Positions 18,264-27,685 of a stretch of 64,000 nucleotides of DNA are shown here, piece after piece. The stretch comes from Chitinophagaceae bacterium (GTDB lineage Bacteria > Bacteroidota > Bacteroidia > Chitinophagales > Chitinophagaceae). The position numbers and the translations under genes are program-made. How positions within the stretch are numbered: position 1 is the stretch's first letter; every line of letters starts with the position of its first letter. Location: contig JADKJC010000001.1 of the NCBI GenBank assembly GCA_016722465.1, positions 1,488,001 through 1,552,000 on the forward strand, written 5' to 3'. Under the pieces are notes generated by a model, which was given only the letters and a program-made list of their open reading frames with translations, did no database searches and was not told the origin of the DNA.

Positions 18264-19274
18264 TTACTTTAGTCCTCCAGAAGGCGGAGGAGGCGGACAA
18301 TGAGTGGGGCAGAGCTGGCCGTTATCAATAGCCCTTTTTTGCTCTTTCTCTTCTATTGATAAAGTACTTAAATTAAGATTTTTGTCTGTTGAATTTATTT
18401 GGCTTAAACTTAAGTCCAATCTGCTCTGATAATCATCCTGCTCTTCTAAATCAATAAGCTCATCTATTCCACTTGTAAAATTCGGTTTCAGGTAATTAAA
18501 TTGTATCAGCAATCTTTTTTTATAAACGTGCTTTTGGTCAGGGTCACTGGCTTTGATATCTCTGCCTTTGTTAGTGTATGCGGAAAGGTCAATTTTTATT
18601 GCCGATATTTCAATACAATGATGTGTTCGCTGATACTCTTGCTCTACAATAAAAGCTTCTTCAAATTTTTCTTTTGCATATACAATGCTCTTTGTGTCAG
18701 AAAATTTATCATTCACTGTTTGGTCTTCATTATCAGTGTCGCCACTGTCAATTGTTTTTCTTAATTCTACCTGAACAAATGTTTCAAAATCACTTATCCA
18801 GCTTTTCGCACATTTTAACGGAACTTCGTGAATAGTCCCATCTTTTCCGCTTATAAAATAAAATCTTTGAGGGTTATTACCAGCAACCTCAGGAGAAAAG
18901 AGCAGCACCAGTTTAGGTCCTTCAATAGAAGGGAAATGATCAATGTTACATTCATGATAAACGGCAAAATGTATTCGCATTGAATCGTATCCCGGTACTA
19001 TATGTACCAAATCATTAAATGCAGTCCACCTAAATACAAAACTAAAAGAAGAAGACTTGAGTATATTGATATCCTTTATCCTTGAATATTTAGACTTGTT
19101 AAATAACCGGTCCTTTGAAAACTCATCCAAAAGCTCAGCCCCCTTTGCTTTAGTTATAAACATATCTGGCAATGGAAGGAAATTTACCTGCGGAGGGCAA
19201 TCCTGGCAATAACTTTCTTTTCCCATTCCCAAAATCGAAACAAAAATCATTATTATTAAATACTCTCTTTTCAT
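18264..19274 (-). CDS. Secreted protein of unknown function with proline-rich tail
   Basis: A 336-residue protein beginning with a signal peptide (MKREYLIIMIFVSILGMGKESYCQ) and ending in a short tail, CPTHCPPPPPSGG. No known domain was recognised. The middle contains mixed beta-type sequence (FVFRWTAF, PKLVLLFSPEVAG) and a charged region near residues 180-215. It is first in the minus-strand set with the membrane protein, kinase and regulator, only four bases from the next gene. It may act as the periplasmic partner of that sensory system. Confidence 0.7.
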   Translation of the reverse strand: MKREYLIIMIFVSILGMGKESYCQDCPPQVNFLPLPDMFITKAKGAELLDEFSKDRLFNKSKYSRIKDINILKSSSFSFVFRWTAFNDLVHIVPGYDSMRIHFAVYHECNIDHFPSIEGPKLVLLFSPEVAGNNPQRFYFISGKDGTIHEVPLKCAKSWISDFETFVQVELRKTIDSGDTDNEDQTVNDKFSDTKSIVYAKEKFEEAFIVEQEYQRTHHCIEISAIKIDLSAYTNKGRDIKASDPDQKHVYKKRLLIQFNYLKPNFTSGIDELIDLEEQDDYQSRLDLSLSQINSTDKNLNLSTLSIEEKEQKRAIDNGQLCPTHCPPPPPSGGLK

Positions 19275-19549
19275 AAAATTAATTTTGCTGTTAAGATTGA
19301 TTTTTGAATTTACCTTATTATAAATTCTAATGCAAGATCCGGCACTATTAAATTTTAATCAACCGTTTTTACCGCTATTTAGTACCGTTTTTTTACGGTA
19401 ACACAAACCGTGCATTCCCCCTTGTTTACCCCCTGCTCCGGGATATATTTTTACAGCATGTTTAAGTTCGGCAATAAAGTCGCCGTAAAAGATAAATTAA
19501 ATCATGTTGGGTAAAGTGAACTATTTCACTCAAAATAAAACCATAAAAA

Positions 19550-20029
19550 ATGAAAGAGAAAATTCCAGCAATCACAGGATGGGTTCTGTTACTGGTTGCC
19601 TTCGCTGTTTACCTGTATGGAATATACTTTGCCATTTGGATGCCGATTCCAAAGGGAAATACTGTTTATATACCCGAGCCACTGGACAGTATCCTGTCGT
19701 CGATCAATGCTATCCTGTTAACAAACCTGGGAGCAGTATTGGGTATTTCAGTGGCAAAGCCGTCTTCAGGACTTGCCCGTATGACAATGATAAGAAGTAA
19801 TGCAGCAATCGTTCAGGATCCAACTACAATGAGAGAAGTGATCCAGTACTGTGCTGTAATTATTTACCTGATCGTACTGGTCGTATGCTTTTTTGTATGG
19901 GCACAAAATACTTTCCTGGAAGAGGGTAAGATCAAACCTGTTGTATCGGTTATCACCCAAAATGGCAAAACGCTTTTTGGGGTAATAGCAGCTTATATAG
20001 CATTCATATTAGGCACTAAAAATTCTTAA
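19550..20029 (+). CDS. Small multi-pass membrane protein
   Basis: A 159-residue protein with three or four predicted membrane segments: residues ~8-30 (TGWVLLLVAFAVYLYGIYFAIW), ~45-65, ~100-120 (VIIYLIVLVVCFFVW) and the C-terminal GVIAAYIAFILG. No family was recognised. It is 22 bases ahead of the astacin-like protease gene and likely shares its transcript. A tiny open frame of 18 codons at 19458-19514 precedes it (see findings). Confidence 0.65.
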   Translation: MKEKIPAITGWVLLLVAFAVYLYGIYFAIWMPIPKGNTVYIPEPLDSILSSINAILLTNLGAVLGISVAKPSSGLARMTMIRSNAAIVQDPTTMREVIQYCAVIIYLIVLVVCFFVWAQNTFLEEGKIKPVVSVITQNGKTLFGVIAAYIAFILGTKNS

Positions 20030-20051
20030 TTCACCAATAAAATCGAATACC

Positions 20052-21089
20052 ATGAGCGCTCATTATGTACAAAAAAAATTATGCAGTCAACCTAAAACTG
20101 TTGAGCAAGTCTTTTCCCCGGGCATATCATCCACCAGGCGGAGGTTTATACTTACCACCAATAAAAAATGGGTAAATGGAACAGAGATCAGGTATATGTT
20201 TATTGAAGGACCGGAAGAACAATGGCAGGTAGTAAGGGAGGCATTTAAGCAATGGAAAGACCTCGGCATCGGGCTTTCCTTTAAAGAAGTAACCAAAATG
20301 GAAGAATCCATGGTAAGGATTGGTTTTGATCTTTCAGATGGTTCCTGGTCGTATGTTGGCAGGGATGTGCTGACGATTGCAAAACCAGCCCGGACGATGA
20401 ATTTTGGATGGGACCTTACAGCGGATGGTTATGGAATGACTACAGCACTGCATGAAATAGGCCATACCATCGGTTTCCAGCATGAACATCAAAGCCCATT
20501 TGCCGGAATCTCCTGGAACACAGATGCTGTATATAAAGAGTTTTCCGGAAACCCGAATTTCTGGTCGAAAAGCGAAATTGATTCAAACATATTGAGTAAA
20601 ATTCCGGCTAACCAGGTTAAGGGTTCAAATTGGGACCCCACTTCAATTATGGAATATGAATTTGGACCAGGCCTTGTACTTGAGCCAGCCGATTTTAAGA
20701 AAGGGATCTTTCCACCGGGTATATTATCAGCGCAGGATATTGATGGCGTAAAAGCATTTTACCCCGAAACAGATCTTGCTGCAATACCAAAACTACAGGT
20801 ATTAAAATCTTCAGTCATTTCTGCAAAACCAGGCGGACAGGCTGATTTTATTTTCACGGCACCGGTTACAAAAAAATACACTTTTCAAACCTTTGGCGAA
20901 ATGGATACCGTTATGGTAGTATCTGAAAAAGGTAAGAAGGAAAATCATTATTTATCAGGCGATGATGACAGCGGACTTGAAAAAAACACAAAGATCAATT
21001 TACCGCTGGTGAAAGGAAGGGATTACCTGGTAAATGTGAGGGTAATGTTTAATGCAGATGAGACCAGCGGTGGAATAATAGTTTTTTAA
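20052..21089 (+). CDS. Astacin-like M12 zinc metalloprotease
   Basis: A 345-residue protein. The active site HEIGHTIGFQHEHQSP fits the astacin pattern HExxHxxGxxHE with three zinc His and the following Glu; SIMEYEF about 55 residues on is the Met-turn. The C-terminal ~100 residues (FIFTAPVTKKYTFQTFGEMDTVMVV) resemble a PPC-type beta domain often attached to secreted proteases. No signal peptide is visible at the N-terminus (MSAHYVQKKLCSQPKTVEQV), unusual for this class. It lies between a membrane protein and a secreted protein in one apparent unit. Confidence 0.82.
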   Translation: MSAHYVQKKLCSQPKTVEQVFSPGISSTRRRFILTTNKKWVNGTEIRYMFIEGPEEQWQVVREAFKQWKDLGIGLSFKEVTKMEESMVRIGFDLSDGSWSYVGRDVLTIAKPARTMNFGWDLTADGYGMTTALHEIGHTIGFQHEHQSPFAGISWNTDAVYKEFSGNPNFWSKSEIDSNILSKIPANQVKGSNWDPTSIMEYEFGPGLVLEPADFKKGIFPPGILSAQDIDGVKAFYPETDLAAIPKLQVLKSSVISAKPGGQADFIFTAPVTKKYTFQTFGEMDTVMVVSEKGKKENHYLSGDDDSGLEKNTKINLPLVKGRDYLVNVRVMFNADETSGGIIVF

Positions 21090-21171
21090 CAAGCGGTGGC
21101 TAACCCCGATTGTGGCAGCCGACCCATTAAATTCTTCACAACAACAAATTTCAACAATTAAAACACTTTCA

Positions 21172-22518
21172 ATGAAAAAGTATCTATCAACCTGTTTTTT
21201 ATTAATCGTTGTTACATCAACCTTTGCACAGTATGAAAAAAAGGATATTGTAAATGTCATTCAGGCCCTCAGTTCAAATATTCAAAATGGTGATACCATG
21301 CTTGTAAGCAATGAAACCTTGAACAATTTTTTTGCAAAAAAATTATCCTACTATCTTTCAGGAAGTACAGATTTATCACTTTTCAATAACTATGCAGTGC
21401 TTGACTTTGGTGAGGATAAAGCAAAGATTGGCTGGAATATTAATGCAAGTAAACCTAACAACAGGATAAGCGACATTTTAACCATAGGTTTACAATCTGC
21501 TGTATCAAAAAACTTTTCCTCTTTATTTTCAGAAAAAAAATTTAATAATGATATTGGTCTTGATCTTAAATACACTCACATTTTCCGGGGTAGTATATGG
21601 TTTGACAACAAAAATCAAAAACAGCAGGCACCTCATGCGCTGGCACCTAGAAAAAAGTCTCAACTTGAATTAATGAATCAAAAAAGAATCCTGATGAGGG
21701 CTTTATTACAAAACGAAATAGATAAAGGATATAAAGAATACGAAGATTATCTTGCCGCTCTAGAAAGCGATGCCACAGTAGAGGCAGCTACAGTTACTGA
21801 AGAGAAGAAGGTTAAATTTGAAGCGTTACAGAAAAAAATAACAAAACTATACTATGAGTATGAGCTGGAGCAGCTGGAAGACCCGGGAAACAATGCTTAC
21901 AACAAAGCCTGCATTCAATGGATCAGCCTAACAGGATTTATACCGGTAACAAAAACTACCTATAGCGGAACTGCAGATATTACCCTTACGCCAGGTGACT
22001 TGATAACCAGGAAATGGAGTGCTGGAATAAGCTACAATTTCATGAATGAATTTAGGACCAATAGAGTTTTTTTTAATTTGGGATTCAACATATTCAGGAA
22101 CAATTCTGTTGATGCAGGTAAAATGGAAAAGTTAAGCCTGGAAAAATACAAACTGCTTTCCAGCTCGGGTGATACCTCACTTACTGCCAACCTTAAACGG
22201 GATGATGTATACCTCGGCGCTTATGAAACATTCTGGACACCGAATTTAAAAACACAGTTGGTATTTTATCCATCCTGGTCGTCAAAAATTGGTGTCGATT
22301 TATCGCTCACCAAGAAATTCGGAAAAGACCAGGCATTGGATTTTATCCTCGGATTTCCCATAGCCTTAACCGGCCAGGAGGAGGACAAACCTGTAAATAT
22401 AATTGTGCAGATAAAAATGCCAGATATTAACAACAAAAATCAACCGGATGTAAAATTTAAAGACAAACTGCAAGTTGGTTTTACTGTGGGATTACCTTTT
22501 AATAGCATTATAAAATAA
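21172..22518 (+). CDS. Secreted, probably outer-membrane protein of unknown function
   Basis: A 448-residue protein; the ATG at 21172 is chosen because a clean signal peptide starts there (MKKYLSTCFLLIVVTSTFAQ), though the frame is open from 21112. The body has alternating hydrophobic strands (KWSAGISYNFMNEFRTNRVFF, FFNLGFNIF, LDFILGFPIAL) and ends LQVGFTVGLPFNSIIK, the pattern of an outer-membrane beta barrel. A charged helical insert lies near residues 160-235. It ends the three-gene set with the membrane protein and protease. Function unknown. Confidence 0.68.
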   Translation: MKKYLSTCFLLIVVTSTFAQYEKKDIVNVIQALSSNIQNGDTMLVSNETLNNFFAKKLSYYLSGSTDLSLFNNYAVLDFGEDKAKIGWNINASKPNNRISDILTIGLQSAVSKNFSSLFSEKKFNNDIGLDLKYTHIFRGSIWFDNKNQKQQAPHALAPRKKSQLELMNQKRILMRALLQNEIDKGYKEYEDYLAALESDATVEAATVTEEKKVKFEALQKKITKLYYEYELEQLEDPGNNAYNKACIQWISLTGFIPVTKTTYSGTADITLTPGDLITRKWSAGISYNFMNEFRTNRVFFNLGFNIFRNNSVDAGKMEKLSLEKYKLLSSSGDTSLTANLKRDDVYLGAYETFWTPNLKTQLVFYPSWSSKIGVDLSLTKKFGKDQALDFILGFPIALTGQEEDKPVNIIVQIKMPDINNKNQPDVKFKDKLQVGFTVGLPFNSIIK

Positions 22519-22582
22519 TTATGGGCAATACAACAGTGTTATTTTATTTTAGAAGACTACTCAGTTTCTATTTGCCTCACCT

Positions 22583-22613
22583 GGCTCCGGACAGAAGTCC
22601 AGAGCCCTTTTTT
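22583..22613 (+). terminator. Terminator after the secreted barrel-like gene
   Basis: GGCTCCGGAC pairs with GTCCAGAGCC (one mismatch) around AGAA, followed by six T. It lies 65 bases past the stop and argues that the open frame crossing it at 22521 is not a gene. Confidence 0.75.
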
Positions 22614-22841
22614 ACAACTGGGAATAAGGAATGCGGGGTTTTATCCGGTACAAACTTCAATTGCTTTCATTGGAAACATCCATCACTAAATTGCTTGTTT
22701 ACGGCTACCTCTCTTTTATCAAAATGAGGATAACAAAGAATGCCTGGAATAGAAATAAAAGCAACCGTCCCTACTTCCCTCACTTACCAATTCAAACAGT
22801 TCCTTATCCAGCTGCGGCAATAGTATACACTCATTGTCAAA
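22614..22841. other. Spacer before the restriction-modification remnant
   Basis: No methyltransferase or nuclease sequence is visible here, although the gene fragment that follows would need more than 600 further N-terminal residues. The open frames crossing it have no recognisable content. It probably marks the join left by a deletion. Confidence 0.4.
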
Positions 22842-23657
22842 ATGCATGGTTGGAGATTTGTTATTGATTTTACTTTTAAAGATTTAATGGAGGCGTCTAC
22901 TTATAAAGAGCTATTTGCAATTTTGCAAAAAAGAGTACTACCATTTATAGAACAAAAAGCTAAAGAAGAGGAAGATGGAATTTCGAAAGCTAATGGGAGA
23001 AAAGAATGGCTCAATAAATGGTGGCAAATGTGGAGGCGAAGAGAAGATATGTTGAATGAAAAGTCCAAATTGAAAAGATTTATTGCAGGTTCGAGGGTTT
23101 CAACAAGAATATTTTACGAATTCATTTCTTCAGAAATTAACCCAAACGATGCATTAATCTGTTTTCTTTTTGAAGATGACTATAGTTTTGGTATCATACA
23201 ATCAATTTTTCACATCGAGTGGTTAAAAGAAAAATGCTCAACTTTAAAAGGTGATTATCGATATACAGGCGAAACAGTCTGGGATACTTTCCCCTGGCCA
23301 CAAACACCCACTGAAGCTCAGGTAAAAAAAGTAGCAATAGCAGCTAAAGCATTGTATACTGAGCGTAGTAAAGCACTTAAGCAATATCATATGAGCTTAC
23401 GGGATTTGTACCGCTTATTAGAACAGCCCGGCGCCAACCCAATAAAAGATTTACATGCGGCATTAGATAAAGCGGTAATGGAGGCGTATGGTTTTGATGA
23501 TAAAAAAGATATTTTAGCCCAACTACTTGCATTAAATTTATTCATTGCTGAAAAAGAAAGCCGTATGAAAAAAGTACAGCCACCGGGTTTGCCGGAGTTT
23601 GTAAAAAATAAGGAAGCTTATGTTAGTGATGAGTGTGTGAGGTTTGAGTGGGAGTAA
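22842..23657 (+). pseudogene. 3' remnant of an MmeI-like type IIL restriction-modification enzyme
   Basis: A 271-residue open frame that matches only the C-terminal third of MmeI/YeeA-type fused restriction-methylation enzymes. RFVIDFTF, then VSTRIFYEFISS, DALICFLFEDDYSFGIIQS, STLKGDYRYTGETVWDTFPWP and a C-terminal helical part with LYRLLEQPG are those of the target-recognition and C-terminal domains. The methyltransferase motifs (NPPF/NPPY) and nuclease are missing, so it cannot cut or methylate. The ATG at 22842 is an internal methionine, not the original start. Confidence 0.75.
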
Positions 23658-23812
23658 CTACTAACCTTCATGCCGCACAAAACGGAACAGGTTTATGTAC
23701 TTGAATGAGAAACCAAAAGAAACCCTTCAAAAAACTCCAGGCTTCAGAGTTGATGGAAATCGTTCAGGCCGCCCAAGCGTCCCGACCGGGTATTGGCCGG
23801 AGATCAACCCGT

Positions 23813-24543
23813 TCATTTATTCCTCCCGGTTTCACCGGGATAGAGATCCGGCAATGCATCGCTCTGCCAGCATGCTTTGGTATCAATATCCATGATGCTC
23901 AGCTTACCGGTGAATGCCGCACCTGTATCAATGTTCCATACATTGCCCCCTGCATGGGAACCTCCACATCGTAATACAGCGTAGGCGTATGCCCGATGTA
24001 TATTTCAGTAAAGAGTTTTAATCTTTTGGGAAAAAGGATGGATTGTCTTTGGATGCTTTTGTCCATGGTGATGGCCATCTCCCACAAGGTTCTGTCCCAG
24101 CTGAAATTGGAAGAATGAAATTCTTTTTGCGGGCCATGCATGGAAGTAAAGCCGGCATGAATGAAAAGCCGGCGTTGCTCATCGATATAATAGTAGGGCA
24201 TTTGCTCAAAAAACCGAAGCTGCTTTGTTCTGGTGGCTGCAGTTGTATCGGCATAACTGTTTACGGTTTCTTCCCCACCATGAAACAGCCAGGTGTTGTT
24301 TGCGGCCCCACTCCTTAACCACTCCTCACACCAAACATCATGATTGCCTTTTATAAAAATACAATCCTGGCGTTCGGATAAAGCCAATACAAAATCAACC
24401 ACCCGGGCAGACTCACTCCAGCCATCTACATAATCGCCCAGGAATATCAAGCGGTCGTTTTGCGTAACAGCAGCTCTTTCCATTACCTGCTTCAGCGCCC
24501 TGAGGCCGCCATGTACATCGCCAATTACCAATGTCCTGCTCAT
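23813..24543 (-). CDS. Calcineurin-like metallophosphatase (frameshift near the 3' end)
   Basis: A PPP-type phosphatase related to ApaH and PrpE. The metal motifs IGDVHGG, LGDYVDG and KGNHDVW are intact, and IGHTPT follows near the end. As written the frame stops at 23899. Adding one base to the C5 run at 23946-23950 turns the last ~16 residues into GGNVWNIDTGAAFTGKLSI and continues to a stop at 23813, giving the normal family C-terminus (NIDTGA near GKL). Likely role: protein phosphatase or dinucleotide hydrolase. It is a single-gene unit. Confidence 0.85.
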
Positions 24544-24721
24544 TCCATTATTTTGTAAGATGATGCATTAGCCAACCAATTGCTGCCTTACACAAATAAA
24601 GTAAAAAGCAGCATCAAACAACCATCAAATCTCGGGGTTTTTATAAACCGTTATTTATGTGGAGGCGGGTCCTGATTTTGATCTTTTTTCCAAAACCCTT
24701 TCGTCAATAACTGAATTTACT

Positions 24722-24729
24722 TACTTTTG
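24722..24729 (+). promoter_or_regulatory. -7 box of tRNA(CAU)
   Basis: TACTTTTG matches TAnnTTTG and lies 23 bases before the tRNA. Confidence 0.5.
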
Positions 24730-24752
24730 CCATCCGTTATTGTAAAATAACA

Positions 24753-24829
24753 GGGCCTATAGCTCAGTTGGTTAGAGCACCTGACTCATAATCAGGTGGT
24801 CCCTGGTTCGAGCCCAGGTGGGCCCACCA
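24753..24829 (+). tRNA. tRNA with CAU anticodon (Met or Ile2)
   Basis: A 77-base cloverleaf: acceptor GGGCCTA / TGGGCCC, D arm GCTC...GAGC, anticodon stem CCTGA/TCAGG with loop CTCATAA, T arm CCTGG-TTCGAGC-CCAGG, discriminator A and an encoded CCA. Anticodon CAU may read Met, or Ile (AUA) after lysidine modification; the sequence alone does not separate elongator Met from Ile2. It is not an initiator, since the acceptor is fully paired. Confidence 0.95.
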
Positions 24830-24833
24830 AAAT

Positions 24834-24861
24834 TGCCCGAAGTAATTTCGGGCAGTTTTTT
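24834..24861 (+). terminator. Terminator of tRNA(CAU)
   Basis: TGCCCGAA and TTCGGGCA pair perfectly around GTAAT and are followed by G and six T. Confidence 0.8.
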
Positions 24862-24899
24862 ATGAGTTCATTTAACCTTTCGTTAACCCTGATGCAGGA

Positions 24900-24907
24900 T
24901 ATTTTTG
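24900..24907 (+). promoter_or_regulatory. -7 box of the outer-membrane protein gene
   Basis: TATTTTTG matches TAnnTTTG, 17 bases before the ATG at 24925. It supports that ATG over the longer open frame that runs back into the tRNA. Confidence 0.5.
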
Positions 24908-24924
24908 CCGTTCAACAACGCATT

Positions 24925-25656
24925 ATGAAGAAAATAATTTTTACTGTTTGTGTGATAGTAACTGCCCTTGCGGCAGCAGCTCAAACGGTTACCCCAAAGA
25001 AAGACTGGAAAAAAGAGATCATCGACAGGCCCAGCGATCATATTATGGTACAGCTAACCAGCGATCACTGGAGCGGTGTGCCGGACAGCATCAGCAGCCA
25101 CATGAAGGGGCTTTCAAGGGGCCTCGGCATTTCATTTATGTTTGATAAGCCTTTTAAAACAGATCCTCACTGGAGTGTGGCTTTTGGTATTGGCGTAAAC
25201 GGCAGCAGTATGTTCTTTAACAAGATGGCGGTAGACATTAAAGCCACCGGCACATCCAAACTTCCTTTCAGGAACTTAGACTCTTCCGATCATTTTAAAA
25301 AATACAAACTGGTGACCGTTTACCTGGAAGTACCGGTTGAGTTGCGCTATATTTTTAATCCTGAAAAAGAGAATAAAAGCTGGAAGGCGGCACTGGGCCT
25401 TAAAGTGGGTACCCTCATCAATGCACACACCAAGGGAAAAACACTGGTGGATAAAAACGGAACAACGCTGAACTCCTATACAGAAAAAGAAAGCAAAAAA
25501 TCTTTTTTTGGCAGCAATCGTGTGATGGCAACAGCAAGAGTGGGTATCGGGCATTTTACACTCGTTTGCAATTACCAGCTTTCATCCTTCCTTAAAGACG
25601 GGGTTGGCCCGGATATCAAACCTTTCCAGGTTGGTATCTGCATCAGTGGCCTGTAA
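24925..25656 (+). CDS. Secreted outer-membrane beta-barrel protein
   Basis: A 243-residue protein; the start is the ATG at 24925, where a signal peptide begins (MKKIIFTVCVIVTALAAAAQ). The body has barrel-type strands (WSVAFGIGVNGSSMFF, VTVYLEVPVELRYIF, WKAALGLKVGTLINAH) and ends on a final strand (FQVGICISGL), consistent with the porin-like OmpW/PF13568 class of Bacteroidota. Cargo or role unknown. It has its own promoter box and is followed by a strong terminator. Confidence 0.78.
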   Translation: MKKIIFTVCVIVTALAAAAQTVTPKKDWKKEIIDRPSDHIMVQLTSDHWSGVPDSISSHMKGLSRGLGISFMFDKPFKTDPHWSVAFGIGVNGSSMFFNKMAVDIKATGTSKLPFRNLDSSDHFKKYKLVTVYLEVPVELRYIFNPEKENKSWKAALGLKVGTLINAHTKGKTLVDKNGTTLNSYTEKESKKSFFGSNRVMATARVGIGHFTLVCNYQLSSFLKDGVGPDIKPFQVGICISGL

Positions 25657-25696
25657 CATAAACAATGCTGATCTTTACGAAATAAGATATTACATG

Positions 25697-25723
25697 ATCC
25701 CGGCCTTCATGGCCGGGATTTTT
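25697..25723 (+). terminator. Terminator between the barrel gene and purF
   Basis: ATCCCGGCC and GGCCGGGAT pair perfectly around TTCAT, followed by TTTTG. Confidence 0.85.
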
Positions 25724-25738
25724 GTTTGTTGAATCAGT

Positions 25739-25746
25739 TAACTTTG
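25739..25746 (+). promoter_or_regulatory. -7 box of purF
   Basis: TAACTTTG matches TAnnTTTG, 17 bases before the ATG at 25764, and supports that start over the longer frame opening at 25722. Confidence 0.5.
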
Positions 25747-25763
25747 CGGCCTCACACTATATC

Positions 25764-27611
25764 ATGAGCGACGAAATAAAACACGAATGCGGCGTTGCCT
25801 TCATTCGCCTTCGCAAAAATTTTAGTTATTATCAGCAACAATATGGTACCGTATTGTACGGTCTCAACAAACTGTACCTCTTAATGGAAAAGCAGCACAA
25901 CCGTGGACAGGACGGCGCCGGTGTTGCTACCATCAAGCTGAATGTAGAGCCAGGCTATCCCTTTATGCACCGCCTCCGCAGCAGCGCCAACCAGCCCATT
26001 GCAGACCTGTTTGTTCAGATAGGAAAAGAGATACAGGAGATAGAAAAGTACCAGCCGGAAATCAAGAACCACCCCGGCCTGATGAAAGGGCATGTGAATT
26101 TTTTAGGTGAGTTACTGCTGGGGCACCTGCGCTATGGCACACAGGGAAAAAACAATGTAGAATTCTGCCATCCTTTTATTAAAAGAGATACCATTCCTTC
26201 CAGGAACCTGGCACTGGCCGGCAACTTTAACCTGGTGAATACCGAAGAATTATTTAACCTGGTGAATTTAGACCCAGGCGTTTTTCAAAAACAAAGCGAC
26301 CTGGCAGCCATGATGGAAGTGCTGCATCATTTTTTGGTGAAGGCGGACCAGGCTTTTCCTGATAATTTAGATGTTATTAAAGTACTTAAAAAAGCAGTGC
26401 CGCTTTTTGATGGTGGCTTTAATTTTTGCGGACTGGTGGGCAATGGGAGCTCCTTCGTGGTAAGGGATGCACATGGTATCCGGCCATCGTATTATTATAT
26501 AAATGAAGATGTGATAGTTGCTGCCAGTGAAAGGGCTGCCATCAGAACGGCCTTTAACGTGGGGGAAAATGAAGTACAGGAGTTAATGCCGGGCTGTGCC
26601 CTCATCACAAATGCCGACGGCAGTTATAGTATAGAACAGATCGTTGAACCAAAAGAAAGAAGGGCCTGCAGTTTTGAGCGTATTTACTTCAGCCGCGGCA
26701 GTGATGAAAAAATATATAAAGAAAGAAATGCGCTGGGATACTACCTGAGTGAACCGGTTTTAAAAGCTGTTAATTACGATCTTAAGAATACTATTTTCTC
26801 CTTTATCCCCAACACAGCCGAAACTGCTTTTTATGGTTTGATAAAAGGAGCCGATGATTACCTGAAAAAAGTAAAGATTGAAAAGATATTGAGCTGGGGA
26901 GCTGACATAGAGGAAGATAAACTAACAGAGATGGTAAGCCGCAAAGTGCGGATCGAAAAAATTGCCATCAAAGATGTGAAGCTGAGGACCTTTATTACTG
27001 AAGACAGCAGCCGAAACGAAATGGTGCAGCACGTATATGATATTACCTATGGAACCGTAAGGCCCGATGAAGATGCACTGGTGGTGATTGATGACTCCAT
27101 TGTACGTGGCACCACGTTAAAAGAAAGCATTATAAGGATGCTGGCGAGGTTAAAGCCAACAAGGATCATCGTGGTGTCTTCTGCCCCGCAAATACGCTAT
27201 CCCGATTGCTATGGCATTGATATGAGCAAGCTGGGAGACTTTGTAGCATTCAGGGCTGCCATTGAATTATTACAGGAAACCGGGCAGGCCGCTTTACTGG
27301 ATGAACTATTGGATCAATGCAAAAAACTGAACCATACCAACCAATTGCATACAGAAAATCTGGTAAGGAAAATATACAAGCCATTTACACTGGAAGAGAT
27401 CTCAAAAAAGATTGCAGCATTGATCACGCCAAAAGAAATTGATATTCCTGTTGATGTAATCTATCAAACCATCGATACCTTACACCTTGCCTGTCCAACG
27501 AACACAGGTGATTGGTATTTTACCGGAAATTATCCCACACCCGGTGGAAACCGTGTTTGTAATAAAGCATTCATGAATTACATGGAAGGAAAGAATGTGA
27601 GAGGGTATTAA
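25764..27611 (+). CDS. purF: Amidophosphoribosyltransferase, long Bacteroidota form
   Basis: A 615-residue protein; MSDEIKHECGVAF at 25764 is taken as the start. The N-terminal glutaminase part uses Cys9 (HECGVAF) after presumed processing and has KQHNRGQDGAG and GHLRYGTQGK. The phosphoribosyltransferase part has the PRPP motif VVIDDSIVRGTTLKES and SSAPQIRYPD. It transfers the amide nitrogen of glutamine to PRPP, the first committed step of purine synthesis. This type is ~100 residues longer than E. coli PurF and carries a distinctive C-terminus (WYFTGNYPTPGGNRVCN), as in other Bacteroidota. No other purine gene is adjacent. Confidence 0.86.
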   Translation: MSDEIKHECGVAFIRLRKNFSYYQQQYGTVLYGLNKLYLLMEKQHNRGQDGAGVATIKLNVEPGYPFMHRLRSSANQPIADLFVQIGKEIQEIEKYQPEIKNHPGLMKGHVNFLGELLLGHLRYGTQGKNNVEFCHPFIKRDTIPSRNLALAGNFNLVNTEELFNLVNLDPGVFQKQSDLAAMMEVLHHFLVKADQAFPDNLDVIKVLKKAVPLFDGGFNFCGLVGNGSSFVVRDAHGIRPSYYYINEDVIVAASERAAIRTAFNVGENEVQELMPGCALITNADGSYSIEQIVEPKERRACSFERIYFSRGSDEKIYKERNALGYYLSEPVLKAVNYDLKNTIFSFIPNTAETAFYGLIKGADDYLKKVKIEKILSWGADIEEDKLTEMVSRKVRIEKIAIKDVKLRTFITEDSSRNEMVQHVYDITYGTVRPDEDALVVIDDSIVRGTTLKESIIRMLARLKPTRIIVVSSAPQIRYPDCYGIDMSKLGDFVAFRAAIELLQETGQAALLDELLDQCKKLNHTNQLHTENLVRKIYKPFTLEEISKKIAALITPKEIDIPVDVIYQTIDTLHLACPTNTGDWYFTGNYPTPGGNRVCNKAFMNYMEGKNVRGY

Positions 27612-27685
27612 CCCTCAATGCCCCCTTAAATAAAGGGAGAATTGGGAAAAGCGCTTTTAATTTCATAACGGTTTAAATTGATAAA

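Noticed and set aside
22521..22727. Open frame of 68 codons after the secreted barrel-like gene
   Set aside because: It runs across an intrinsic terminator hairpin (22583-22613) and has no recognisable content.
23705..23974. Plus-strand frame of 89 codons near the phosphatase
   Set aside because: It lies antisense to the true C-terminus of the phosphatase once the C-run lesion is repaired.
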